Assembly (NCBI GenBank): GCA_021813405.1
Contig: JAKAKS010000013.1
Coordinates: 1-39,050, forward strand
DNA length: 39,050 nt
Source: Nitrospirota bacterium
GTDB taxonomy: Bacteria > Nitrospirota > Thermodesulfovibrionia > Thermodesulfovibrionales > JdFR-88
Reading direction: 5' to 3'
Under the pieces are notes generated by a model, which saw only the letters and a program-made list of their open reading frames with translations, ran no database searches and was not told the DNA's origin. Below are positions 8,328 through 16,237 of the stretch, one piece after another. Numbering within the stretch: position 1 is the stretch's first letter; each line of letters begins with the position of its first letter. Position numbers and translations under genes: made by a program.

Positions 8328-9316
8328 CAGCCCAGCTCCTTGCGTTTCATGCAGATTATATCCTCCATTGCTTTTATAAGCAAAGGTTCCGTGTTCAGGG
8401 ATTCAGTCCTTTCAAGCCTTATGTTGAGATTTTTAGCCAGTTTTTTATAAAGAATATCAATCTCATAAAGCGTTTCCACATGATCGGAGATGAAGCTTAT
8501 GGGGACAATCAGTACGTTTCTGGCCCCCTGCCTTGCAAGCTCTTTCAGCATCTCATCCGTGTACGGCTCAATCCATTTTACCGGCCCTGTCCTGGACTGG
8601 AAAGAAAGCGCATAGTCCATCTCCAGGAAACCCCTGACCGCGCTTATCGTACCCCTGATATGCTCAACGTAAACATCCCCCATTTCGAGGAATTTTACAG
8701 GCAGGCCGTGAGCGCTGAAAAGCACAAACACATCCTCCCCATGGCCAAACCTTGCCATGCCCTCCTTTATCTTCAATACAAGAGCGGATATATAGTCCGG
8801 CTGCCTGTACCAATGGGGGATAACCTGGCATTCAAAACTGTATTTGGCCAGTTCCCTTTTCAGCCCCCTTAATGAAGAACCGGTTGTGGCAAGAGAATAA
8901 TGCGGGTACAGAGGCATGGCTATAAGCCTCTTTATCCCTTCGGCGCTGGCCTGCGCCAAAGATTCGGACACAAACGGATGCCAGTAATTCATTCCAACAT
9001 ACACCCTGAAACCGTCCTCGGCTTGGCCAGCACCCGAAGGGCAATCCTGCCCAAGCGCCTCTTCAAGCGCCGCGGCCTGGGCCCAAGATAAATCGTTCAA
9101 AGGCGATTTGCCGCCTATAAGCTCGTACATCTTTCTGGCCTTCGGAGCGCGCATTGCCGATATTAGCCTGGCAAGAGGGCGCTGAAGAGGTTCAGGCCCC
9201 AGCCTTACAATCATCCGGTCGGAAAACAGGTTGTAGAGAAAAGGTCCGACCGCTTCAAGGCTGTCCGGCCCGCCCATGTTCAAGAGCAATATGCCTACGG
9301 GCGGCCTTTTGTTTAT
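8324..9316 (-). CDS. hemH: Ferrochelatase, probable ATA start
   Basis: Inserts Fe2+ into the porphyrin. The catalytic His lies in FSAHGLPVKF and the conserved Glu in ISDHVETLYEIDILY. Y..M.YWHPF and VIPHWYRQPDYI are also present. The first standard start in frame is TTG 9289, which would give LLNMGGPDSLEAV and cut the conserved first beta-strand. In frame upstream is NKRPPVGILLLNMGGP, preceded by ATA at 9316-9314. A GGAGG lies 7 nt before this ATA, and ATA overlaps the hemE TAA as ATAA, the same 4-nt overlap seen at the next two junctions. No ATG, GTG or TTG lies between. I therefore place the start at ATA (330 residues); TTG 9289 (321 residues) is the conventional alternative. Confidence 0.88.
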   Translation of the reverse strand: MNKRPPVGILLLNMGGPDSLEAVGPFLYNLFSDRMIVRLGPEPLQRPLARLISAMRAPKARKMYELIGGKSPLNDLSWAQAAALEEALGQDCPSGAGQAEDGFRVYVGMNYWHPFVSESLAQASAEGIKRLIAMPLYPHYSLATTGSSLRGLKRELAKYSFECQVIPHWYRQPDYISALVLKIKEGMARFGHGEDVFVLFSAHGLPVKFLEMGDVYVEHIRGTISAVRGFLEMDYALSFQSRTGPVKWIEPYTDEMLKELARQGARNVLIVPISFISDHVETLYEIDILYKKLAKNLNIRLERTESLNTEPLLIKAMEDIICMKRKELGW

Positions 9317-10344
9317 CTGCGTGCCTCCGCGCTTATTTCGTGCACCGCATCCACAAGGTACTTTACATTCTCAGCGGGTATCTCCGGCAGCACCCCATGG
9401 CCCAGGTTAAACACATGCCCTTTGGCCTTCAGACCTTTTTCTATGATGTCCCGCGCCTTACTCCTTATGTCCTCTTTGGGCATCAAAAGCGCACAGGGAT
9501 CCAGGTTGCCCTGAAGGACGGCCTTCTTTCCAAGCGATCTGGCCGCATCGGCCATGTCTATCCTCCAGTCCATGCCCAGAACATCGGCCCCGGAGGATTT
9601 TATTTCTTTTAAAAGCCCGGCGCAGCCATTTACAAAATAAATCACGGGCACGTCCAGGCCCTTGAGTTCCTTTATAATCCGTTTTACATACGGCAGAGCA
9701 TAGGCCTTGAAATCAGCCGGCGACAGTACGCCCGCCCACGTGTCGAATATCTGCACCACCTGGGCGCCCGCCTTTATCTGCGCCTTGAGGTATGCCGAGA
9801 CCGTATCGGTTATCTTGTCCATCAGACTGCCGTAAAGGCCGTTGCTCTGGAACATCATTTTCTTGGTGGCAAGAAAATTCTTAGAGCTTCCGCCCTCTAT
9901 CATATATGTGGCAAGCGTAAACGGAGCGCCGGAAAAACCTATGAGCGGCACCTTGAGCCCGGCCCGCAGTATCTTTATGGTTTCCATTACAAAAGACAAA
10001 TCATCTTCAGGCACAGGTACAGACAGCCTGTCCACATGGGCCCGGCTCCTAATAGGGTCGTGCAGGACAGGACCTTTCTTTTCGGAGAATTCCAGCCTCA
10101 TGCCCATAGCTTCAACCGGGATTAAAATATCTGAAAACAGAATCGCTGCATCCACGCCCAGCAAGTCCACAGGCTGGAAGGTGACTTTTGCCGCAAGCTC
10201 CGGGGTCTTGCACAAGGTGAGAAAATCAACCGTGTCCCTGACTTCCCTGTATTCCTTCATAAACCTGCCCGCCTGCCGCATAAGCCAAACCGGTGTATAC
10301 GGGACGCTTTCCCCCCTGCAAGCCTTCAAAAAGACATCGTTCAT
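9313..10344 (-). CDS. hemE: Uroporphyrinogen decarboxylase
   Basis: 343 residues. Removes four acetate carboxyls from uroporphyrinogen III to give coproporphyrinogen III. The signature TPVWLMRQAGRFMKEYREVR (residues ~18-37) and the catalytic Asp region AILFSDILIP are present, as is GFSGAPFTLATYMIEGGSS. ATG 10344 is chosen over the TTG three bases earlier because GGAGG sits 8 nt before the ATG. It follows the ahbD-like gene by 19 nt. The operon lacks hemF/hemN, which would be needed to link HemE to HemG. Confidence 0.95.
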   Translation of the reverse strand: MNDVFLKACRGESVPYTPVWLMRQAGRFMKEYREVRDTVDFLTLCKTPELAAKVTFQPVDLLGVDAAILFSDILIPVEAMGMRLEFSEKKGPVLHDPIRSRAHVDRLSVPVPEDDLSFVMETIKILRAGLKVPLIGFSGAPFTLATYMIEGGSSKNFLATKKMMFQSNGLYGSLMDKITDTVSAYLKAQIKAGAQVVQIFDTWAGVLSPADFKAYALPYVKRIIKELKGLDVPVIYFVNGCAGLLKEIKSSGADVLGMDWRIDMADAARSLGKKAVLQGNLDPCALLMPKEDIRSKARDIIEKGLKAKGHVFNLGHGVLPEIPAENVKYLVDAVHEISAEARR

Positions 10345-10363
10345 CAAGAAGTCCTCCGGTTAT

Positions 10364-11455
10364 TTATTTTTCGGGCGCGGGGCTTGCGGCCTTCCGCGGG
10401 ATGTAGCTGCAGAATGGTTCCTCGGCCAGATAATCGCCCGAAACCGCATATGCCCTGGCCCTGCATCCCCCGCACACGTTTATGAATTCGCAGGAACCGC
10501 ACTTCCCCTTGTAGGATTTGAAATCCCTTAGATCGGCAAAAAGAGAAGAGCCTTCCCAAATCTCTTTAAAGGGTTGTTTGCGTACATTGCCGGCAGCCAT
10601 CGGGAAATAACTGCATGGAAGAACGTTGCCGTCCACATCTATCAGGCATATGAGCTGCCCCGCTATGCAGCCTTTGGACCCGCCGGTTGAAAATTTGAGA
10701 GTGCGTTTTTTGAATTTCGAGCCCTCCGGGCTGTCCTTCTCTTTACGGGCCATCTGCAACACCACCCTGTAATAATGCGGCGCGCAGGTGGGCCTTACCA
10801 GCATTAAATCCTCGTTCTTTTCCATCTCGTAATGCCAGTCCAGTATCTCCTCATATTCCTCTTTGGATATAAGCTCGTTCATGATGTCTTCGCCCCTTCC
10901 CGTGGGCACTATCATGAACATGTACCAGGCGGTTGCGCCAAGCTCCTTAGCCAGCCTGTAAACCTTGGGTATCTCCTCCTGGTTACGCTTTGTGAACGAG
11001 GAGTTTATAATGAACTCGATCCCATGCTTTTTGAAAAGCCCGGACGCCCGCACCACGCCATCGAACGCACCCTTTACGCTCCTGAAATCGTCATGGATAC
11101 CGGTGTTTGAGCCATCCAGGCTTAAGGACACTATCCTTATGCCGGATTCCTTTATCCTGTTGCAGACGTTGTCGTCCACCAGAAGCCCATTTGTGGCAAG
11201 GCACATCCTAAGCCCAAGCTCCGTCCCTCGCCGGGCAAAATCGAATACGTCCGGCCGAAGCAGAGGCTCCCCGCCAGACAGCACCACAACCGGTTTAGCG
11301 TAAGAGGCTATATCCTCAAGCATCCTGAGCCCTTCCTGGGTTGAAAAATCCGGATGCCCCTTTACCTCGGCCTCGGAGGAGGACCGGCAATGGACACATT
11401 TAAGGTTGCATCTCCTGGTGATCTCCCAGGCTATCCACTTCGGCGTAAATTCCAT
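10364..11455 (-). CDS. ahbD: Radical SAM/SPASM haem enzyme, AhbD-like (haem b synthase type)
   Basis: 363 residues. The radical SAM cluster motif is [10 protein letters not shown] (C16, C20, C23). SGGEPLL follows near residue 60. The C-terminal SPASM-type cysteines appear in [27 protein letters not shown] and [15 protein letters not shown] and the GCIAG...AGN..KQ..KEIW arrangement are what I associate with AhbD/AhbC/NirJ proteins, and AhbD is the closest in memory. AhbD oxidatively decarboxylates Fe-coproporphyrin III to haem in the siroheme-dependent route. Here it sits with HemE, HemH and HemG of the other route, so it could instead do a related tetrapyrrole step. It follows hflX by 9 nt. 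No clear Shine-Dalgarno precedes ATG 11455. Confidence 0.7.
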   Translation of the reverse strand: MEFTPKWIAWEITRRCNLKCVHCRSSSEAEVKGHPDFSTQEGLRMLEDIASYAKPVVVLSGGEPLLRPDVFDFARRGTELGLRMCLATNGLLVDDNVCNRIKESGIRIVSLSLDGSNTGIHDDFRSVKGAFDGVVRASGLFKKHGIEFIINSSFTKRNQEEIPKVYRLAKELGATAWYMFMIVPTGRGEDIMNELISKEEYEEILDWHYEMEKNEDLMLVRPTCAPHYYRVVLQMARKEKDSPEGSKFKKRTLKFSTGGSKGCIAGQLICLIDVDGNVLPCSYFPMAAGNVRKQPFKEIWEGSSLFADLRDFKSYKGKCGSCEFINVCGGCRARAYAVSGDYLAEEPFCSYIPRKAASPAPEK

Positions 11456-11464
11456 AAGGCTATA

Positions 11465-13150
11465 TTATACCCTCACTTCCTGAGGTTTTTCCTTCCCGTC
11501 CCAAATCCGGGCCTGGATGGCCGCTAAAAGCGGGCCAAAACTGCCTTTATCAAGCGCGGACACGGCCACCGCCCCGTACCGTGTGGCGGTAGCCACCGCC
11601 TCTATAAGGGGCAGCCTGTCTGCCTTGTTAAAAACAAGCAGCCTCGGCTTTCCTGATAACCCGAGATCATCAATTATATTCAGCACCGAATCTATCTGAT
11701 GCGGGAATTGCGGGTTGGATATGTCCACAAGGTGCAGGATCAGGGTAGCGTCCTCCAGTTCCTCCAGGGTAGACTTGAAGGCGGCCACAAGGTCCTTTGG
11801 CAAATCCCGTATGAACCCTATAGTATCGGTTATGATAATCTCTCTCTCTCTTGGGAACCGGAGCCTGCGGCTTGCAGTATCCAGGGTGGCAAACATCCTG
11901 GCCTCCACATGGGTATCCGAGTTGGTAAGCGCGTTAAGCAGCGTGGATTTCCCGGCGTTGGTATAACCAACTATGGAGACCACCGGAACGCCCCTTTCAA
12001 CCCGCCTTTGCTTCCTTTGTCTTCTGGCCTCTGCTATGGTTGCCAGTTCCCTCTCCAGCAGGTGTATCCTGTCCCTGGCACGGCGGCGGTCCACTTCCAG
12101 CTTGGTTTCACCAGGTCCCCTTCCGCCTATTCCGCCCATAAGCCGGGACATGGCTGTGCCCTTTCCGGTCAATCTTGAAAGTCTGTATCTGAGCTGGGCC
12201 AGTTCCACCTGCACCTTGCCCTCCCGGCTGTGCGCCCGGCGGGCAAAGATGTCCAGTATAAGCTGGGAACGGTCTATAACCTTTAATTCGGTAAGCTCGC
12301 TTATGGATTTTACCTGCGCGGGGGAAAGCTCCTGGTCGAAAATAAGCAGGGTAGCCCGCCTGTCCAGGGCGCTTATAACCACGTCTTTAATCTTGCCCTC
12401 TCCAAGCAGGTACCTGGGGTTGATCTCTTTGACCCTCTGTATCACGGTGTCCAGCACGGCAACGTCTGCTGAATGGGCAAGCTCCTTCAGCTCATCCATC
12501 GACTCCTCAAGGTCGTAGCGCGGCCCGGAAGACACGCTAAGCAAGATGGCGCGCTCCCGCCTGTCGGACTGGTCAAAGCCTTCCCGCCTCGCAAGCCCGC
12601 TTTCTAAGTCCTTAATAAAATCAGCAAAATCAAGATGCAGCCTGGAAATATCGCGACTTGAGATAACCTCTATCCCCATACCCGCAACCATGCCTTTGCC
12701 CTCCCCGGCATCCTGCGCATTAAGGTTGCCGGGGTTGATGTATGCTACCTTTATCCCGGCAGGCTCGCCGTCCGCGGACACGCCAAGAACGGCCAGCAGA
12801 TCGAACCTCAGCAGCGCAAGGTCAGTAAAATCGTCCCTGGAAAGGTCCTCGTTCTTAAGATGGGTATGGATCAGGCGCAGCCCTCTTAAGGCCCGGCGCC
12901 CCAGAGGATAATCATCCAGCGCCGGTATCATAATACCCCTGGCGTCCCCCGATATAACGTGAGTTACCGCCCCTTGCCGGTTTATAAGCACGCCTACCTG
13001 GCGCCCCAGCTGGGCCGAAAGCGCGGTCATGTATCTGGCAAGCTCAAGGGTAATTACGTCGCGGGCAGGGATTTTCCTTCTGAATATCTTCTCAAGAGAG
13101 CGGACATCTCCGCCCTTAAGTCCTGTTATATTGCCTGAGATGGAAGGTAT
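11465..13150 (-). CDS. hflX: GTPase HflX, ribosome-associated, probable ATA start
   Basis: Ribosome-splitting GTPase family. The middle carries the HflX signature GGIGGRGPGETKLEVDRRRA, then G1 GYTNAGKST (~395-403), DTIGF and NKAD. The first standard start, ATG 13030, would give 521 residues and remove a conserved N-terminus. In frame upstream of it is ISGNITGLKGGDVRSLEKIF followed by RRKIPARDVITLELARYM, matching the HflX pattern 'GNTSGLK....L..L..RR.....V...LA'. An in-frame TAA lies 27 nt above the ATA at 13150-13148, and no ATG/GTG/TTG exists between that TAA and ATG 13030. AAAGGGG precedes the ATA by 7-8 nt. I therefore place the start at ATA (561 residues). It leads the hem operon and diverges from trpC. 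Confidence 0.9.
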   Translation of the reverse strand: MPSISGNITGLKGGDVRSLEKIFRRKIPARDVITLELARYMTALSAQLGRQVGVLINRQGAVTHVISGDARGIMIPALDDYPLGRRALRGLRLIHTHLKNEDLSRDDFTDLALLRFDLLAVLGVSADGEPAGIKVAYINPGNLNAQDAGEGKGMVAGMGIEVISSRDISRLHLDFADFIKDLESGLARREGFDQSDRRERAILLSVSSGPRYDLEESMDELKELAHSADVAVLDTVIQRVKEINPRYLLGEGKIKDVVISALDRRATLLIFDQELSPAQVKSISELTELKVIDRSQLILDIFARRAHSREGKVQVELAQLRYRLSRLTGKGTAMSRLMGGIGGRGPGETKLEVDRRRARDRIHLLERELATIAEARRQRKQRRVERGVPVVSIVGYTNAGKSTLLNALTNSDTHVEARMFATLDTASRRLRFPREREIIITDTIGFIRDLPKDLVAAFKSTLEELEDATLILHLVDISNPQFPHQIDSVLNIIDDLGLSGKPRLLVFNKADRLPLIEAVATATRYGAVAVSALDKGSFGPLLAAIQARIWDGKEKPQEVRV

Positions 13151-13242
13151 CTTTCTTACCCCTTTCTCTGATTATTCTAACATGCTGGCAAGCCCGCTAA
13201 AAACATGCATCCCCGGAGGAATAAACCACCTTCATTCGCCCC

Positions 13243-14046
13243 ATGTTAAAATCCATAATGACCGTCCTGGACAAAATTATTGAAAAAAGAAGAGAGCGGC
13301 TGAAGGAGGCCAAACGGGCCATTCCCATCGCCGATATAAAAGCACGCATCAGGGAGGCGGCCCCCCCGGAGGACTTTCATGCGGCCATAAAGAAGGGCAA
13401 AAAGGGCAGCGTCCGGCTTATAGCGGAACTTAAAAAGGCCTCGCCATCAAAGGGGCTGATACGTCCGGATTTCAACCCGGCGCAGATAGCGTCTGTCTAC
13501 GGGGAATTTGCGGACGCCGTATCCGTACTGACCGAGCCGGACTTCTTCCAGGGGGATATAGGGTACATAGATATTGTTAAAACCCGCGCAAAAAGGCCCG
13601 CCCTGCGCAAGGATTTCATATTCGACGAATATCAGGTGCTGGAGTCCAGGGCATTCGGTGCGGACGCAATATTACTGATAGCCCGCGCGCTTGAAAAGAC
13701 CCAGGCAGCCGATTACCTGGCCATGGCCGCGGAACTGGGCATGGCCGTACTCTTCGAGGTGCATGATATGTTCGACCTTGAAAAGGCGCTCCGCATAGAC
13801 GCCACGATAATAGGCGTAAACAACCGGGACCTTGCCACCTTGAAAACGGACATCAACAGAACACCGGAGATGATTAAGGAGATACCATCGGGAAGGACGG
13901 TGGTGGCCGAAAGCGCCGTGGAGAACAGGGCGGACATGCTGTTCATGGAAGAGGCCGGGGCCGACGCGGCGCTGGTGGGCACGGCCATAATGAAAGCCGC
14001 CGATATCGCTTCCAAGCTGAAGGAACTGAAAGGGATTGCCGGCTGA
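13243..14046 (+). CDS. trpC: Indole-3-glycerol phosphate synthase
   Basis: 267 residues, a TIM-barrel enzyme of tryptophan synthesis. Catalytic segments visible are ELKKASPSKGLI (Lys), LTEPDFFQG, LRKDFIFDEYQ, ILLIARAL, FEVHD, IGVNNRDLATLKTDIN and AESAVEN. ATG 13243 gives an N-terminus LKSIMTVLDKIIEKRRERL; ATG 13258 (starting MTVLDKI) is equally good by family alignment. A GGAGGA lies at about 13215-13220, rather far from either. Its TGA overlaps the trpF ATG. It diverges from hflX with 92 bp between the proposed starts. The rest of the trp pathway is not in the window. Confidence 0.95.
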   Translation: MLKSIMTVLDKIIEKRRERLKEAKRAIPIADIKARIREAAPPEDFHAAIKKGKKGSVRLIAELKKASPSKGLIRPDFNPAQIASVYGEFADAVSVLTEPDFFQGDIGYIDIVKTRAKRPALRKDFIFDEYQVLESRAFGADAILLIARALEKTQAADYLAMAAELGMAVLFEVHDMFDLEKALRIDATIIGVNNRDLATLKTDINRTPEMIKEIPSGRTVVAESAVENRADMLFMEEAGADAALVGTAIMKAADIASKLKELKGIAG

Positions 14047-14672
14047 TGGTGAAGGTGAAAATATGCGGCATCACCAATATCGAGGATGCCATGGCCGCAG
14101 CGGATTCCGGAGCGGACGCCATCGGGTTCATGTTCTATGAAAAAAGCCCAAGGTACATAACCCCTTCGCGCGCTGCGGAGATAATTAAAAAGCTGCCGCC
14201 GGTAATAACCACCGTCGGAGTGTTCGTGGACATGCCAGGCCGGGAAGTCCTTGAGATTATGAGGGGTGCCGGGCTGGATGTAGCCCAGTTCCATGGCAGC
14301 GAACCGCCTGAGGACTGCGCAATAGCCAAACGGGCCATAAAGGCCATACGCATAAGGGAACTGTCGGACCTTAACGCAATGCGCCACTATAAGGTTTCGG
14401 CATTCCTGCTGGACGCCTGGAGCCCCGACGCCCCTGGAGGGACAGGGCAGATATTCAACTGGAGCGTGGCGCTGGACGCAAAACCGCTTGGCCGGATAAT
14501 ACTTGCCGGAGGGCTTACGCCTGAGAACGTGGCCGAAGCGGTCCGCATGGTGAGGCCTTATGCCGTGGACGTTTCGACCGGCGTGGAATCCGGCAAGGGG
14601 ATTAAGGACCATTCGAAGATGAGGGAATTTATCCATCGGGCCAAGACCAGCATCACCCCTGCCGGGATCTGA
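14046..14672 (+). CDS. trpF: Phosphoribosylanthranilate isomerase
   Basis: 208 residues. Catalyses the Amadori rearrangement before TrpC. KICGITNIEDA (residues ~4-14, with the catalytic Cys), ADAIGFMFYEKSPR, VGVFVD, QFHGSEP, LLDAW..APGGTGQIFNW and LAGGLTPENV are all in place, and the catalytic Asp lies in VDVSTGVES. ATG 14046 overlaps the trpC TGA by one base, so the genes are coupled. It converges on the BON lipoprotein gene with 14 bp between stops and no obvious terminator. Confidence 0.95.
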   Translation: MVKVKICGITNIEDAMAAADSGADAIGFMFYEKSPRYITPSRAAEIIKKLPPVITTVGVFVDMPGREVLEIMRGAGLDVAQFHGSEPPEDCAIAKRAIKAIRIRELSDLNAMRHYKVSAFLLDAWSPDAPGGTGQIFNWSVALDAKPLGRIILAGGLTPENVAEAVRMVRPYAVDVSTGVESGKGIKDHSKMREFIHRAKTSITPAGI

Positions 14673-14686
14673 GGCGTAAACAACCG

Positions 14687-15001
14687 TTACTCTTTCATCT
14701 GTACCTGCAGCTCGCTTTTTACTGACCTTACGCCTTTTATCTTCCTGATCTTCCCGACCAGCCGGTCCTCGGCAATCCTGCTGTTCACAAACCCCGTAAG
14801 CACTACCTGGCCTTTTGTGGTCGTCACATGCACCTTGAAATAATGCACGTCGGGGTCATTAGCTATTATCGCCTTGGCATGGGTTGTAATGGTATTGTCA
14901 TCGATCTCCTGCCCCGCCGTCTCGCCGGTTATCGACGTACACGCCGGCATAAGCGCCATAACAAAGGCCAATAAAACTGTAATCATCAATGCTTTTTTCA
15001 T
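14687..15001 (-). CDS. BON-domain lipoprotein
   Basis: 104 residues. A signal peptide with a lipobox (ALMPAC, acylated Cys at ~21) predicts a membrane-anchored lipoprotein. One BON domain fills residues ~35-100: DDNTITTHAKAIIAND..VHYFKVHV followed by KGQVVLTGFVNSR and VKSELQ. BON domains (OsmY and similar) are thought to bind membranes and are often stress-linked; the role here is unknown. A Shine-Dalgarno AGGAGG precedes ATG 15001, and a sigma70-type promoter lies at 15032-15059. Confidence 0.9.
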   Translation of the reverse strand: MKKALMITVLLAFVMALMPACTSITGETAGQEIDDNTITTHAKAIIANDPDVHYFKVHVTTTKGQVVLTGFVNSRIAEDRLVGKIRKIKGVRSVKSELQVQMKE

Positions 15002-15031
15002 GCCGCCCTCCTGAATGGCTTATTACTTCCT

Positions 15032-15059
15032 AGTATAAATGGAATAAAGACTAAGTCAA
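15032..15059 (-). promoter_or_regulatory. Sigma70-type promoter of the BON lipoprotein gene
   Basis: On the minus strand TTGACT (15059-15054), a 16-bp spacer and TATACT (15037-15032) form a good -35/-10 pair about 31 bp above the ATG at 15001. Confidence 0.55.
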
Positions 15060-15097
15060 TAATAGCAATTCCGGAGAATGAAAGCCGTGCAGCAGGC

Positions 15098-15541
15098 TTA
15101 TTTTTCCGGCGAGGCAACGCGGATAACCGTTTTTAAATTTCCGCGCGGATTGAAATCCCCGGCAACTTCAAGGCGGCGGGGTTTCAACTTTGTTTCAAGC
15201 TCCTCATATATTTTGTTTACGGCCTCCTCGTGGGAGATATATGAGCACCTGAATGAGTTCAGGTAAAGCTTGATGGACTTGAGCTCCACTATTTTTTTAT
15301 CGGGGACATACTTTATCGATATGGTGGCGAAATCCGGGTAACCAGACCTTGGGCACAGGCAGGTGAACTCCGGAAATTCCATGTGTATTTCATAGTCCCT
15401 TTGCGGGCTGGGGTTGTCCCACAGTTCCAGCTTACCTTTGGATACGGCCTCCTCGCCGTATTTAAGGGCGATTTTTCCCTTTCGCCGCGCTGTCGCACTA
15501 TCGCGCTGCCGCACTGTTTTTTCAGTCTTTCTGGCCTTCAT
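15098..15541 (-). CDS. queF: NADPH-dependent 7-cyano-7-deazaguanine reductase
   Basis: 147 residues, the unimodular (B. subtilis-like) QueF that reduces preQ0 to preQ1 for queuosine in t[19 protein letters not shown] (catalytic Cys C63, Asp D70) and the QueF motif [13 protein letters not shown] (~86-98) are intact. Residues 1-24 (rich in Arg/Lys, around [10 protein letters not shown]) are extra and encoded by a near-repeat, so translation might start later. ATG 15541 lies 20 nt inside the 3' end of the upstream dtxR/feoA gene, making this the third gene of feoB-dtxR/feoA-queF. No other queuosine gene is in view. Confidence 0.92.
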   Translation of the reverse strand: MKARKTEKTVRQRDSATARRKGKIALKYGEEAVSKGKLELWDNPSPQRDYEIHMEFPEFTCLCPRSGYPDFATISIKYVPDKKIVELKSIKLYLNSFRCSYISHEEAVNKIYEELETKLKPRRLEVAGDFNPRGNLKTVIRVASPEK

Positions 15542-16223
15542 TTTCCTTTACAAAAATCCCCTTTGCCACATCCTCGTCTATGGCGATAGTGGTCTCGTCT
15601 ATTTTCAAAACATACGACGGTCTTTTCTGAAGCAGTTTTATTGTGGAGCCCGTTACCAGCCCTATCGAGGCCAGCCTGTCTATCATCGGGGTCCTAAGGA
15701 AAACAACCTTGAACTCGCCGCCCACGCCGGAATCCGACAGGGCGGAGACCAGCGGCGTTATCTTCCGGGTATACAGCCTGCAGCAGTTGCCCCGCGGTAT
15801 CGGCCTTCCGTGGGGGCAGGTGGGCGGGTGCCCAAGAAGAGTGCAGATTGCCTCTTCCACCTCGGAGCTTATCGCGTGTTCAAACCGGCAGGCGTCCTGC
15901 TCGTAATTGTTCAAATCCAGCACGTCGGCAAAAAGGCGCTCCGCAAGCCTGTGCCGCCTTATGATGTCCCTGGCTCGGACCCTGCCGCTCTCGGTAAACG
16001 CCACCTTGCCATCCGTTACGGTTATAAGCCCGCTTTCCGCCATTAGGTCTGAAGCCTGCGGTTCGCCCATCTCTTCGTTAAGAAGGCCCGGTGAAACCTT
16101 GTTCTCGCCGTTCTTCTCTATCAGCTCCCACAGGCCTTCCAGTGCTTCATCCTCAAATTGGGTTTTTTCCGCTTCAGGGGCTACCCTGGGTTTACAGACT
16201 TTTTCTGGAGTATTTTCTTCCAT
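15522..16223 (-). CDS. DtxR-family metal regulator with C-terminal FeoA (SH3) domain
   Basis: 233 residues. After a ~20-residue polar leader comes a helical DNA-binding part ([18 protein letters not shown]...). The DtxR metal-binding/dimerisation region follows: HRLAERLF (H91, E95) and [15 protein letters not shown] (C112, E115, H116), with E108 where DtxR has His98. [13 protein letters not shown] follows. The C-terminal ~75 residues ([20 protein letters not shown]...) form a FeoA/SH3-like domain. Such fusions sense Fe2+ (or Mn2+) and may also serve as the FeoA partner of FeoB. It lies 14 nt after feoB and probably represses that operon. An N-terminal wing less canonical than DtxR leaves the metal unassigned. 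Confidence 0.88.
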   Translation of the reverse strand: MEENTPEKVCKPRVAPEAEKTQFEDEALEGLWELIEKNGENKVSPGLLNEEMGEPQASDLMAESGLITVTDGKVAFTESGRVRARDIIRRHRLAERLFADVLDLNNYEQDACRFEHAISSEVEEAICTLLGHPPTCPHGRPIPRGNCCRLYTRKITPLVSALSDSGVGGEFKVVFLRTPMIDRLASIGLVTGSTIKLLQKRPSYVLKIDETTIAIDEDVAKGIFVKENEGQKD

Positions 16224-16237
16224 TGCTTATTCTAACC

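Noticed and set aside
13151-13242. Clear divergent promoters between hflX and trpC
   Set aside because: Only partial hexamers (for example TAGAAT) with poor spacing were seen on either strand; not enough to call.
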